Shown here: piece after piece, positions 42,324-54,773 of the stretch
Position numbering within the stretch: position 1 is the stretch's first letter
How the letters are laid out: each line of letters starts with the position of its first letter
DNA from: Phlebotomus papatasi
Taxonomy: Eukaryota; Arthropoda; Insecta; Diptera; Psychodidae
DNA: 64,000 nt
Direction of reading: 5' to 3'
Assembly: GCF_024763615.1 (NCBI RefSeq)
Contig: NC_077224.1
Coordinates: forward strand, 56,306,712-56,370,711
Translations under genes and position numbers: made by a program
Notes under the pieces: generated by a model
What the model saw: the letters and a program-made list of their open reading frames with translations, nothing else
The model's database searches: none
What the model was told of the DNA's origin: nothing

Positions 42324-45300
42324 TTATTCATCTAAATAGGAATTTGATCGGTGTCGTTGAACATTATTTTGTCCACTTTGGGGTTCAATTGCAGGTGAAT
42401 ACGATTTGTAGGTTTGTGATGATTGCTTATGTTTGACCGTACAGAAGAGTAGCATTGATGATATCAGTCCAAATAGCTATAATAAAAAGCCAATAGAAGA
42501 GAAAAAAATTAGCATATCATGTTTGGTTATATCTTATCGTGAGAATTTAATTATATACCTGAAGAAATGCTATGACTAGACCTATAGTTCCAACAACGTG
42601 TAACCGTTGAATGAACCACATTTGGAGTGTTTGAGCGCAACCTTTGTCCCACCATAGAGATGGATCTTTTGATCTGTAGAAAAATCACAAGATTTAGTAT
42701 TTAGGTGAGATTCTTAACAATCTCACCTACTATAATCCTAACAAAATTTCATGTCGTCCGATCGACCTCAAACTTGGCCAAAATGTGTTTCATCACTTCC
42801 TGATCACGAATATATATGTGGCTAATGTACGTTCCCGGCCGGCCGGCCGGCCGGCCGCTCTTTGGAGCTTAATAGCTCCTAAACTAAAAAAGATATCGAC
42901 TTGCGGTTTTCGGCAAAGGTTATATATCGGGTGAAAATTGCAACTTGGTGCATAGACCCCCCACCCCCCACCCCTCCTTCCGCCATTTTGAAGACCCCCC
43001 TTTTATTGTTTTCTCAATAGCTCCGCCCCTATGGCATCGAGCGGGCTCAAATTTTAGTATGTTATAGCTGGGCCTTAGAGCTTTCCATCAATACCAAACT
43101 TAAGGTCCCCCGACCCCCCTGACCCGAGCTATAAGGGTCCAAAAAAAATTTCTTAAAATGGCCATAACTCCGGTTCTAATTGTCAGAATTTAAAAAGTGA
43201 GGGCTTTTTGGAAAGCTCTCGTGAAATTCCACTTCCCCTTCTAACATTGCAAGTTCATAAAACCACCGCTAGGGGCGCTTTTTTTAAAAAGAAAATTTTT
43301 AAATCTTAAAAGTTAAATAACTCAAAAATTCCATTGTGCATCGGGCTGAAAATTTAGTATGTTGTAGCCGTTGATTATACCTATCAAACAAAAAAAACCT
43401 TAAGTCGATCTAAAACCCCTGACCCGAGCTATAAGGGGTCAAAGTTCGAACATTGACCGGCCTCTATCTCCGGTTCTAATTAACATAGCGACCTAAATTT
43501 TACCTTTTTGGTTTCGTCTCGATGAGCACTTTCAGATGGAAGTTCAAAAAGTCACCATAGGTGGCGCTGTGATAGCGTCAAAATTCATAGAAATTCAAAG
43601 TCACTTTTCTCAAAAACGGCATTGTGCAAGTTAATGAAATTTTAGTATGTTGTAGTCCAGTCTAGGACGTTTCCAAAATGGTGCGTATGCGCGCTGTGGT
43701 TTCAATAGAACCGGAGATATGAGGGGTCAAAGTTCACTAAATTCAAAAAATCATATCTCCGGTTCTATGTGACCGATTTTGATGAATGAGGGCTTAAACG
43801 AAAGATCTCACTAAATGATACAACTTTCTAAAATATTTGAACTTCGTGGGACCAACACCAGGGGCGCCACAGTCGAAAAACCAATTTCAATATCACATAA
43901 CCTCAATTATCTCGACTGTCGCTGAACCGATTTTGATGATTACTTCGACATAATTGTAGAGCACATTTGTCTCTACATTTCGTCCATACATCATTTTCCA
44001 CTCAGACTACGCTATCACTCCGATTTTGCCGTTTAAGTGTGAAAAAATTGATTTTTCCCATAAAAACGCTTTGAAATCACTCAGATGCCAATTTGACTGC
44101 CTCTACTCCACCAAGACACTTAAAATAGGGTTTTAAATGGAAAGTCCCACAAAATACAACAATTCTTTGAAATAGTTGAAGCTCAACAAATGACTACTTG
44201 GGGCACTCTGGATGAAAAAACGAGTTAAGAAACAAAAAACCTGGCTTATCTTGGCTTCTGAGTAATCGATGAGTTCAAGTTCTACGGAAAAATTATAGAG
44301 AACATTCTGGTCTACATTTCACCCATATAACACTTTTCTGTCAGTTCATCCAAATCCTTGATATTTTGGTTTAAATACAAAATTTGTATAATTTCACGAA
44401 TTTGATTCAAGATAACTGAATGGCGTCTCCCAACTTCAGCTCCAAATCGAATTTGCATGCACTCCGAGTTAGCTCACGTTAAGAATCTCACCTACATAAG
44501 CCGGTTAGGATTATCTGTCCCATTTCCTTCTCCTCTCAAAACATAATTTAAAAGAAAAGATAGAAAGTATTTCATTAAGATACCTGGCACAGTTGGTGTA
44601 TCTGTTGTCAATGCCAGAACCCTCGTACCATTCAGTTTCATTGTAGCGAGAACGGCAGCATGATTGTGGTACCCATCGTTCTTCCGGCCACGAACTAATT
44701 GCATACCAATCTTCATACGATGTTACACCACAGCAATGAAGCTGGATTAATAAATAGGCAAATTTTATGTTACTGTGGGAGAGAATGATTTTAGATGCTG
44801 GAAAATAAAACTCACGTCTGACTGGAGATTGTCCCAGATGGCGGCTACTGATGGGGCAGCAAATCCACCGCGATCTGTTGCATTGTAGTGCTTTTCAATT
44901 CCTGTTTTTAATTCATTCACAACTGTCTTTGTGAGGCCACCACGGAAGACAAATGCCAGGGATCCTACGAGGAATTCACTGAGAAACAGGATAACAACCA
45001 AAGAAAAGTACTGAAAAGAAATAGGAAATGCTATAAATCATCAAAGATCACTATTGCCTAGGTGTAAAATTCAGGAGTTTTGTTCGAAAAAGTCCCTTTA
45101 AGGACCCCGTATCTTATACAGTAATGTTTACGCAAATTCGGGATTTTTTTGTAGGAAAGATGAACGTTGTTAAATCAGAGGTAATTCAGGTGGAGAAGTC
45201 ATTGAAATGTCTTCGTGCATCTGCCAAGCTTCTGCAGTAATAATGGAGCTTGGTTAAAGCGTAGCGAGCAAGGCCGAGTTTAGTCGTTCGGTTGAATTAT

Positions 45301-48300
45301 CAGTTTACATAAGATTCGGGTAATAATCGAAAGTTTAAGATCGCGAATTCAAGCTGCTGGGATGAGGTACCTCCGACTCCTTTCCCATTTTTTTACGAAG
45401 AAAAAAATATTTTGTGAAATAGTTCGGAAATGTTTGTAATTTGTTCACAAACATTTTTCGTAATATGATTACTTACGAGCATTCTTTGTTGCAGAGGTGT
45501 ATCAACGGTCCTTGCACGCCTCTGCTTTGTTGCTTTACAAACATTTACTCTTAAATGTTGGTTAACACACAAAAACGTTTTTAAAATTTTGTCATTTGTT
45601 CGTAAAGTTTTGTCAAACAAAAATCTACAAACGCATGTTTGTAAAGCAACGAAAAATATACTCATCAAGTGATCATGTTACGAGCAATGTTTGAGACAAA
45701 TTACAAACTTTTACGAACTTTTTTCGTAACTCTTCAGTAGAAATTCACAAACATTTACAAAATATCTTTTCGTGTAATGAATCTGACCCAAACCTGAAGT
45801 GACACATTTCGTGAAAAAAATCGGTCAGATTCATTAAAAGAAAATTGAGTTAATGTGAAATGTTCGAAGCCACAGCATGTGTAAAGCCTGAAAGCCTTCC
45901 TCTATTTTCTCTATTTTTTAACATAATAAATTTTTATTTTAATTCAAGTTCTTAAGCATAAATATTAAAAGTACAATATTTAATTTATACTATATTTTCT
46001 AAAATTTTCATTAAAAAATCTGAAATCATTGAAAAAACAGGTTACTTTGCGGTGGGCAAGATTACTCGGAGTAAATTAAAATTTATTTGATGTCATAAAA
46101 CATAATATTTCCTTTTAGTAGAAAAGTAAAACTCGTACTTGAACTGAGCATTTTTGAAAAAATCAAATTTGGATTTTTGGGAGAGTTTTATACAAAAATT
46201 ACTATTTTTGGGGTATTTTACACCACGTTTCGTCTTGTAAAATAAGTTGTGATCAAGGCAAAAAGGCACTATTAAAATACAAGCTTAACTCACCAGCTAA
46301 CAGGAATTATTTGTTTTTTGACAGCAGATAAATTTACTCTGAGCCTCTGAGTAATCTTGTCCACCGCAAAGTGATATTTTTTTTTTTCAAAAAAATAAGA
46401 CTGCAGAAATAAAGCAAAAAAGACTGCAAAACTGAAATATCGTACTTTTATATGCTCAGGACAGCTTGAAATAAATAAATTTTTTATATTAAAAAATGGT
46501 ACAGAAAATGTGCTTCTTTTGTTTTTAATTTGTGTGACTCACATAACTCCTTAAGGAATTCACTTGTAGAGATAGAGTGAGGAACGTAGCCGTTCTTGAA
46601 GATCTAAGGATCGAAAGAAGATCTAAGGGTGATCTTCAGCGCTTGAATAAAGAAAGAGATTCCCCAAAAAAGCTATGAAAGTCACTTTGTAAGGAGTTCT
46701 CGACCTCGTAGAGTTGGAACAAGTTGAGGATCTTGCCTTGGAACGTTTTGATATCGAACCTGAAGAGGTTCTTGAAATGGTTATGAATAAAGTGTCGTGG
46801 TGGTCTAACAAACTTGATGCTCTAACTTCGCGGGCTGCTTTACTAGAGATAAAGCGGTTATTGATTAAAGGCTTAACGCAGCTCCCAAAGGTTTCAAAAT
46901 CCTAATTACCAAGCAGTTTTATTGTTTCTTTTCTTTTAAATAAAAACTATCATTTCACGTGATATCAAAATTGAAAGTTAAAATTTTCCAAGAAATTTCG
47001 GCAGATAAGAATTTATAGATGTTAAGCCATATGGTTAAGCCTTAGGTTTAAAGCCCGTATAAGCGTTTGAAAACGAATGAACGAATGAATGAGCATAGAC
47101 AATCGTGTGTCAACCGAATTTTAAATCAGTTCAAAATTGTTGTTAATCTAAAGATATAAAAAAAATGATTCAGTGCAAGAACGGCGAAATGTTAATGATA
47201 AAATAAAATCTTGCGAAACTAGGTTTTAGGGTACAGCACCAAAGTCGCAAGTTAGAACATTTTGCAAGATGTTTTAACATTTTTTTTACTAACGAAACAG
47301 TGCTTGATCTGCTTGATCATATAAAATCTAGCGAAATTTATCTTTAAAATCATCGTCATCGTAATTTTCAACCGCTTATCCATATTTGGGGCCGCGGGCC
47401 TGTGACATCCAATTTTGTAGCCCACGCTTGTCGATTCTCCGTCACTTCAGGAAGATCTTCAGATTCGATCCCAAGGCACTCCAAGGCAAGATTCTGAATT
47501 TGATTCAGTCATCTTGTTCTAGGTTTGTCCTTAGGGAGAGGTCTCCTCACAATGACTTACGTAGCTTTTCTGGGGAATCTTTTTATCTTTAAAATGAATA
47601 GAAATAAAGATAGGTTATGTTATATCGAACATAACCTGATTCTACGACTTAACCTCTTGCCTCTCTAAGAAATCTTCAATGCAAATATAAGCAGAAAAAA
47701 AACTTTAAAGGTAATCTCAAACGTAATGAAAAGAATGAATGAATTAAAAGTCTTTATTAAGAAATGATTTTTTAGCGACACCTTTCATCTCTTTTTTATT
47801 TGTACCTCGGTTAGTAGAGTCAGTGGTGTATATTTCTCGTGTAATTAATCATGATACATAGTGTTCACCAGACGATAGCCGGTGGTGTAAGAGTAATTAG
47901 AGGCCATGCACACGACTTGTGAGAAGAGAAATTTCGAGGAAATAATATCCCCTTCTCAAATGAAAATAGCAATATTGTGGGGTTTATATTATTGTGCATT
48001 ATGTGCAAAAAGAAGCAGAAAAGAAATATTTACCGTGATGAGGAGACATCGTGACTGGAACCAGGCACCGCAGCATCCAAAGAAGGAGACGACAACACTT
48101 AAGACTCCAACAGTAATGAAGAGACAATCAGCACTGAGGGCTGCATGATCGGGCAGGAGAGTTGCGTAGCCTTGATAGCAGAGTTTAAGCCAAATTCCGG
48201 CCGCCAAGAAGACACTTCCGCACAACTGATGGATGTGTTCCAAAATGGAATGGAAATGAGAGAGAAATTGAGGAAGATATTTCAATGCGGAGGTAAATTT

Positions 48301-48375
48301 TATTTTTCTCACCCAAACAATTAAATTCAACCAACAGAAAGTCCGGCGAATGCAAGTGTAGCCAGTTCTTCCCAT
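42324..48375 (-). CDS. Tetraspanin (fly Tsp5D/TSPAN9-like), with apparent frameshift
   Basis: Four-pass membrane scaffold protein. Minus-strand exons: 48375-48313, 48225-48034, 45011-44816, 44741-44584, 42673-42559 and 42476-42324, about 291 residues if in frame. Signatures: MGRTGYTCIRRTFCWLNLIV; TM2 with SFFGCCGAW; TM3 LFLSEFLVGS; large extracellular loop with CCGVTSYEDWY, ESCC-like QSCC and WWDKGC (the CCG and paired cysteines of the family); TM4 GLISSMLLFCTVKHK. At the start of exon 3, a run of four A on the plus strand (45000-45003) shifts the frame by one base: with three it reads TYFSLVVILF, as expected; as given it stops after about ten codons. An acceptor just upstream of the ATG (exon start 48390) means a 5' leader exon lies further upstream. 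Confidence 0.88.
42701..44520 (-). mobile_element. 1.8-kb modular non-coding repeat, copy B
   Basis: An inverted, nearly full-length copy (1820 bp) of 15734-17556, in tetraspanin intron 4. The same ends, (GGCC)n run (about 42836-42858) and internal modules are present in the same order, with scattered substitutions. Like copy A it lies in the same orientation as its host gene. Confidence 0.8.
45012..46650. other. Tetraspanin intron 2, left part, no gene
   Basis: AT-rich. Two segments near 45400-45780 repeat acaaacattt/tttgtaa words in both orientations, as in a decayed inverted repeat. A possible tRNA-like box B (GCGAATTCAAGCTGC) near 45345 is too degenerate to call. Confidence 0.3.
46655..46905 (+). 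repeat. LINE 3'-end fragment, copy 2
   Basis: Starts gattccccaaaaaagctatg. An open frame from 46714 encodes EQVEDLALERFDIEPEEVLE, typical of the C-terminal tail of insect LINE polymerases. Truncated before the GAT-repeat tail. Confidence 0.6.
47345..47590 (-). repeat. LINE 3'-end fragment, copy 3
   Basis: On the minus strand it begins gattccccagaaaagctacg at about 47575 and ends in ggttgaaaattacgatgacg near 47350. Same content as the copies at 32510 and 58132. Confidence 0.6.
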
Positions 48376-49290
48376 CTTCTTCCTCAACGTCTGAAATTTA
48401 TTAAGAGAAAGAGAGAGGTGCAATGTGAAGATTAGATAAAGAATGTAATAGGGAAGATTGTGTGAGAAATCCTTTTATTGGAGGTGCGAGTGTGAAGATA
48501 TAATGCTCTTGGAAAATAATTGTCATTGTTATCAGATTTATTGCTACTGCTGTTTTATTTTTGCTTATTTAGACATACTAACACATCCTCCATTCATTTT
48601 AAACTAGCTATCCAACATCCGCGAGTCTGATGTTCGGATATCTTCCAACATTGGGTGGCTGGAATGAATGGGCGATGTGGGACAAAAGAGCGGGTGAATT
48701 GAAATTTATTGTATTCACAAACTATTCATTCTGAAATGACGGTCAAAAGTATTGCTGTGTATGGGCTCTAATCTTCTCTCCCTCACAAATTCAAATGCTC
48801 CATTTTTTTTCTGTGAGATGAATTGGAGGGAATGAGGAGGAAAGGTGGGGGATGATGGGGGAGTGAAACAAATTGGTCATTTATGAGAGAGATAGAGATA
48901 TTGAGAGAAGTGTCCACTGCATAAACATATATAAAATGTGTGTCTCTCTAGTCAGTGAAACAATTGGTCACAATTGAAGCAGGATGTTTTATTGTGCATC
49001 TCAAAATCACTAAAACACTTTAAAAATCGTCGCTTTCATAACACAATGTCGTATAAGCATTTTGATAATCTTTTACAGTGATACCTATTATATGGGGCAT
49101 AGCCTTAAATGGTGCCACTACCCTTTTTATAATCAAAAGTTTGACCTAGAGATTTTTTTCATCCCAAAAAGGATTACAATGGGAAAATTTGAAATTGCAA
49201 CTAAATCGGAATTTTGAGATTCCACAAATCACTCAAAATATTGCCATAAGCACATATTAGGAGTATTATAATTGAGTTTTGAATAAAAAA

Positions 49291-49796
49291 TAGGGTAGAT
49301 TAAGTACTTTTCGCCACCCTAAGGGTTGACACCCTTATAATTCTTATGTTTTTTGTCAAAATAAAATGAAATTTTGTATACAGGTGCATTGAAGCATTGT
49401 CTCTATTGAACCAGGAGATTTCACGGGAAGTTTTGAGCATCTATTTGAAAAAATACATTTCCTGCAACAATGCATGTTTCAGTACTTTTCGTCACCTTAT
49501 AAACACTTTTTCGCCATTCTGTAAGCACTTTTTCGTCACTTGTTTTTAATTGAATTTTAAGAAACAGCAGCTTTCGAAAACTTCCAAAAGTACACAGCAC
49601 AGTACTTTTCTTATTTAACACCAATACCAGGCAATTATAAGAGTATTTCGAATGATTTTTTGCACATTTTTATTTGCGATAAAAATCAATTGAAAATTAT
49701 GCTTTTTTTCAATCTTATTCCGCAAGTTGCGCCACTTGTAAAATGTTAGAAAAATGAGTGGCGAAAAGTACTTACACAGCCGAAAAAGTAAGCCCT
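49291..49796. repeat. 506-bp inverted-repeat element, TAGGGT termini
   Basis: Left end TAGGGTAGATTAAGTACTTT followed by tcgccacc. The right end in reverse contains gtaagtacttttcgccac after TAGGGCTTAC. Related to 4755-5499. Confidence 0.6.
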
Positions 49797-49979
49797 ATTT
49801 CACCATTATCCGAATTTCTTTATTTTTTTGGAAAACATTATTAAAAATGATATTAGAATAAAGTTTAGTTAATAACAGATTGAATTTCAGTGAAAAAATA
49901 TCAAATGCTGCACAGCAAAAACTTATAATTATGCAAGACAATTTCTCTGAGCGTTGACAAGTTTCTTAAGAACTCCATA

Positions 49980-50131
49980 TTAGGTGAGATTCTTAACAAA
50001 ATCTCACCTACTATAATCCTAACAAAATTTCATGTCGTCCGATCGACCTCAAATTTGGCCAAAATGTGTTTCGCCACTTCCTGATTCCGAATATATATGT
50101 GGCTAAGTTACGTTCCCGGCCGGCCGGCCGG
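49980..50131 (-). mobile_element. 1.8-kb modular repeat, copy C, 3'-end fragment
   Basis: Only the hairpin end of the element is present (ttaggtgagattcttaac onward, 152 bp), through the (GGCC)n run. There it is cut off by the foldback element that starts at 50132. Confidence 0.8.
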
Positions 50132-50808
50132 CTTTTACTTCATTATTTTATTTAAAAAACACGAATAAAATCATCAAATTCAGTTTTCCTCGAAGAATCC
50201 TCCTTTGGCTTTGATAAGCGCCTCACAAATTCGGGGCATTCTGTTGATCAATTTCTCCAAAATGTTAGAAGGAACTCTGCCCACATATCCTGAAGTGTTT
50301 CCACCAAGACTGGAACTGATGTCGGCGCCTTCTCTCGTACCATCTGGTCTAGGAAATTCCAGAAAATTTCGATGTGGTTACAATTGGGTGACTGGGGTGA
50401 TTGGGGTGGCTAATGCATGTAGTTTAGGACCCTGCGTTTCTCTTTCTCAAGAAGGAAACCTCTACAAAGCTTTGAGGAATGCTTGGGATCGTTATCCTCT
50501 TGGAAAAAAAAACCACGCTCAATAAACTGAATGCATTAGCCACGCCAGTCACCCGATTGTAGCCTCATTGCAATTCTCTTGGATTTTCTCGACCACAAGG
50601 ATCGAGATTAGGCGCGACATCAGTTCCAATCTTGGAGGAAACACTTCAGGATGTGTGGCCAAAGTTCCTTCAGACATTTTGTAGAAATTGATCAACAGGA
50701 TGCCCCGAATATGTGAGGCGCTTATCAAAGTCAAAGGAGGATTCTTCGAGGAAAACGAAATTTGATGATTTTATTCATGTTTATTTAAATAAAATAATGA
50801 AGTAAAAG
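50132..50808. mobile_element. Palindromic element made of two Tc1/mariner 3' ends
   Basis: Arms of roughly 290 bp are inverted copies: cttttacttcattattttat at the left and its complement at the right. The left arm, read on the minus strand, encodes the end of a Tc1-type transposase (NCNHIEIFWNFLDQM, then NILEKLINRMPRICEALIKA and GGFF). The right arm encodes the same region on the plus strand, with more changes. The centre (about 50430-50530) is unique. No full transposase. Confidence 0.75.
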
Positions 50809-51319
50809 AACTGAAATTGCAACAATAATAAGAAGAAATTTAAAAAATAATAAAAAATATATGAAAAAGTAGAATTTGGGATGAAAATTTCAATATTCAA
50901 AGAAGAAACCCCTTTCAGAACACATCACACCGGAAACCGACCACAATCCGTACCAAAAATATTCCCTCGGTATTATTTTCAGTTTTTCTGACTCTTAATA
51001 ATATTTACTAATAGTATTTAGCTTATATTAAATGATTATTAGAAGATTAGATCAGTTTTAGAATGTGGGGCTACTTTTGCATTTTTTTTCCAAAAAGCTA
51101 ATTTTTGACTGATCCTCAAATTATAAATTTTGTAGCTCATGTATTTTCTCAAATCTTGTTTAAAACTGTTCTTAGGTTTATATATGAAACTATTTCAGTC
51201 AATAGAACTGGATATTACAGCGTATTCCCGGTCCAAATCACGTGTATTTAAGCTTACGAAGGGTGTATTTAATGTTTTGGCCGTTAGTGTAAATAAATCA
51301 AGTGAAAAAAATGTTATGT

Positions 51320-52045
51320 GCTGTACACATCTACGACTTAAGCCGAGAGACGGCTTAGCGTAATTATAATCAAAATAATGATCCCATTAGTTTCTCACTA
51401 AGCCATCTCTCGGACTAAGCCGTAATGCCCTACACTAAATTACGGTTTAAGCTAAAGAGACTGTATACTCCAATCATAATTTTGATTATAACTACGTTAA
51501 TGCCCTAGACACACTTACGACTAAAGTTCAGAGACGACTAAGCTAGTTCATAGCCAAGTCAGTTCCTAACACACTACAAATGAGGCTTAGCATTCACTAG
51601 TATCCACAAAATATAACTTTCCTGGGTTTTTATGCAAATATTTCTACTGAAATGCACTAATACTCCTCTGAAAATGAAACTATTTGTAATATCGTGTCTC
51701 AGTACACGTCCAATAATTATTGTTAATTACAATTATTTGTGAGGTGGAAGCTAACTCGCGACTTAAGCCAATTTTGGCGATTCTAGTGAATAGTTCTTGT
51801 TGTTATACGTGAATTGTGAAGTAAATTTAGAAGTAGTTTCATTTTCAAAGGACTACTAGTGCATTTCAGTAAAAATATCTGCATAAAAACTCACGAAAGT
51901 TATGTTTTTTTGAGTGCCAGAAAATGTTAAGCCTCGTTTGTAGTGTGTCAGGATTTGACTTGGCTATGAACGAGCTTAGTCGTCTCTGGACTTTAGTCGT
52001 AAGTGTGTCCAGGACATAAGCCGTCTCTCGGTTTAAGTCGTAGGT
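51320..52045. repeat. Foldback element interrupted by a second foldback
   Basis: The outer arms start ACACATCTACGACTTAAGCC at the left and, in reverse, ACACACCTACGACTTAAACC at the right. The match continues through gagagacggcttagcgtaat. The right arm is split by the TAA-type MITE at 51501-52016. Confidence 0.7.
51501..52016. mobile_element. Foldback MITE with TAA target duplication, copy 2
   Basis: A 516-bp element flanked by TAA (51498-51500 and 52017-52019). Inverted ends of about 95 bp start TGCCCTAGACACACTTACGA and, in reverse, TGTCCTGGACACACTTACGA. Same family as 30263-30974, without the nested insertion. Confidence 0.85.
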
Positions 52046-52049
52046 GTGT

Positions 52050-53600
52050 CCTGAACATAGGTCAGTCTAGGGTATTTATATACCGAAAATTAAGGATTCA
52101 AATATTTCTCATAACAACTGAACGAACCTTACTAAACGTCTAAAGTTCTAAGAGACTGGTATATGGGATATCAAAAATAAATAAAAATTGAAATTTTGAG
52201 CCTTCTTTTTAAAATATTATCCTTACTGTAAATAGCCATCTTGACCAACTTAGGGTCCAAATATTATGCATTAATTACGAAATCATCCCTTTGTGGACCC
52301 ACTCAGAGTTATCGAATTATAAATTTTATGTATGAGAAGATACAATGTAAAGAACTCTGTACTGAGTAAGTGTCATACACTCGGTACAATTGTCTCCAAT
52401 TCGCCTTTTCTGCTTATATATTTTAAACCATAGAGATTTTTTTTAATCGCAATAAAAGAGGAAAATTTCTTTAAAATTATTAGCCTTTTCGAAGAAAACC
52501 ATTTGTGGCTTGGAGAATTCCCTTTTGAGATGTTTTTCATTAGACATTCTTCAGCTTCAGATAGTAATTAAAAGCTCCTAGTAACATTATTTCTCGTGCT
52601 TGTCCATCAGTCAACATTGCTTTTGATGTATTTCTGCCACTTCTTGCTGATCTATTAAATTAAGTATCACTATTTAAGTGATAATATACACCTCGTCAAA
52701 CTAAATATCGTGCATTTACTGCAGAATTTTATAGTTATCATATGCAAATTTTTCTGCCTTGCAGGTAATTTCTTCTTCAAGAAGTGAAATGTGTTAATAA
52801 GAGATTGTTCTATTTTATTTTTCTCTCAGGCAAGGTAATTGCTTGGCTTCAGGTGTCCAGAAAGAGAAATTTTGCGGAAGAAAATAAAAGGGACAAAGTG
52901 GGGATTATGTAGAGTAAATTAGATTGGGTTTCAGTGGGATTTATGACGAGTGTAACAAAGGGAGTCTTATGGTGTAAGTGCAAGGTATAGAGTTCAAATT
53001 TGTCTAGAAGAGGAAGTTGAGACGATTAATTAGTGGAGCACTTGAAGAGCTTGATGTGGTTTTTTGAGGAAATAATTAATTAGAGAAAATTTTTCGGACA
53101 TATGTGGTAGTTTGTAAATTGACCATGCGGAGAGAATTTTAGACTATTAAGTCGCATTAAAGACAGATTCTAACAGTGAAATTGTAAGCATTGTAGACGA
53201 TTGAAGTATGTTCGCTCATTGGAAATACAGGGGAATAACTTAGTAAGAAGCTTTTTTTTTAATAATAGCTTTGATTTTTTTTTGTTATTGCTTAAGCTCC
53301 ACCAGAACAAAGCCTACATTTAATATTTGGAATGTTTTCCGGATTTGTTAAAATAATTTTAATGTATAAAAAATGTTCAAATAATTACTTTACGTCGTAT
53401 AGGTACAGTTCTGGTCGTTAGTGGTCTCTATTTTACACAGAATACATCAATAATGAACCTTGTTTAAACTTTAAAATTGGACCTGCTTTCTACTAAATGA
53501 CATTTTTTTCTACGAATAAATATTTATTATTTGACGTATTCTGAGTTGAAATAAAGGCATCTGCCAAAACTGTTCCTGTTCTACGCAAGGTAAATGGGGT
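52050..53600. other. Unassigned AT-rich spacer
   Basis: No gene, RNA or repeat pair that I can support. Confidence 0.35.
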
Positions 53601-53604
53601 CGAA

Positions 53605-53847
53605 CACTAGGAAAAAAAGAGGGTATGATTAACTTTTTCGTCATAATGGTAACATTTTCTAGGTGTAAAAATATATCAAAATTTTTTTCATGTTAATTTT
53701 ACACCTTTTTAGGGGTAAAATTAACATGAGGAAGGGTAATTTTAACCCCAAATTCACACAAAAAGGTAATATTTATATCGATTTCAGATCAACAGTATAG
53801 TTTTCAGAACGTTTTTTAAAACTAACTTTTATGGATTTCTCTCGGTG
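53605..53847. repeat. MITE, CACTGAG family, copy 4
   Basis: Ends CACTAGG and CTCGGTG, diverged from CACTGAG/CTCAGTG. The interior (gtgtaaaaatatatcaaa, ttaattttacacc, gggtaaaattaacatg) matches the family. Confidence 0.7.
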
Positions 53848-54031
53848 CAGGCCCACCTATTGGAATCACGTCTGAAGAGCTCGTGTCATGACTTATTGGC
53901 ACTCTATTCTGTCCTATTTCTAACACGGATTTTGAAGACCTTATAGGAAAATATCCTAATCCATTAAGATCCTTATATGAAAAGGTAAATTAATGAGAAA
54001 ACGTCTTATAGCTTACATTTTGTTAAATATA

Positions 54032-54248
54032 CCGTAAGTTTGGGTGAATTTGTCCATTGCGGGTGACTTTGACACCCCCCTGTTCATTGCCTTTTCTTTG
54101 TTTCTAGACTTTAAGGATGGTCTTTACCGATCCGATCTACCATGTCTGATTCACAAAGACTCTCTTTAAGTTCTAGAAATAAAGAAAAGATTACGAACAA
54201 AGGGGTGTCAAAGTCACCCACAGGGGACAAAGTCATCCGTACTTACGG
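54032..54248. repeat. MITE with CCGTAAG termini and TA duplication
   Basis: A 217-bp element flanked by TA on both sides. The ends are CCGTAAGTTTGGGTGAATTT and, in reverse, CCGTAAGTACGGATGACTTT; the match continues into gtgactttgacacccc. The inverted repeats are about 45 bp. Confidence 0.8.
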
Positions 54249-54519
54249 TATTAAATACATTTTGACGAAACTGCCATTAACTGTTCTTTGCCGGGCAGGA
54301 GTTCCTTCAACCCTATATAAACATTTCTACATCTAAATTATTTCAACAAATTGGAAGAAATATAAAAGGCATAGAAAATAGAATTACCAAGGTGGTCCTC
54401 CTATTTTATTTACCGCTACTGCAATCTACCAATTTATAATTATATATCATCGTTATTAGCGTTTTCCATAACTTCTTTGCCATCTAAATCAGCAAGTCAA
54501 TAAGGAGAAAAAACCATGT

Positions 54520-54773
54520 TAGGTAAAGTGGTACAAGTTGGACAGTGGTACAAGTTCGACAATGGTACAATTTGGACAGGGCTTTTTTTCTTGATAAATT
54601 TAGTACTTAATTTTTATTTGTATATTTTTAATGCTTTAGTTTTATAATTTGGTTCCTTGTGCTTAAAAACAAATTTTGTACTGTATTTATCAAGAAAAAA
54701 GCCATGTCCAACTTGTACCGGCGAATTGTCCAACTTGTAACACTATAATTCCAAATTATACCACTTTCCCCTA
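54520..54773. repeat. MITE, TAGGGG-type termini
   Basis: A 254-bp element. Left end TAGGTAAAGTGGTACAAGTT; right end in reverse TAGGGGAAAGTGGTATAATT. Long inverted arms include ttttttcttgataaa and its complement. Confidence 0.75.

Noticed and set aside
44492..44716. Minus-strand frame of 74 codons
   Set aside because: Wrong frame of tetraspanin exon 4; the correct frame gives the CCG and QSCC motifs.
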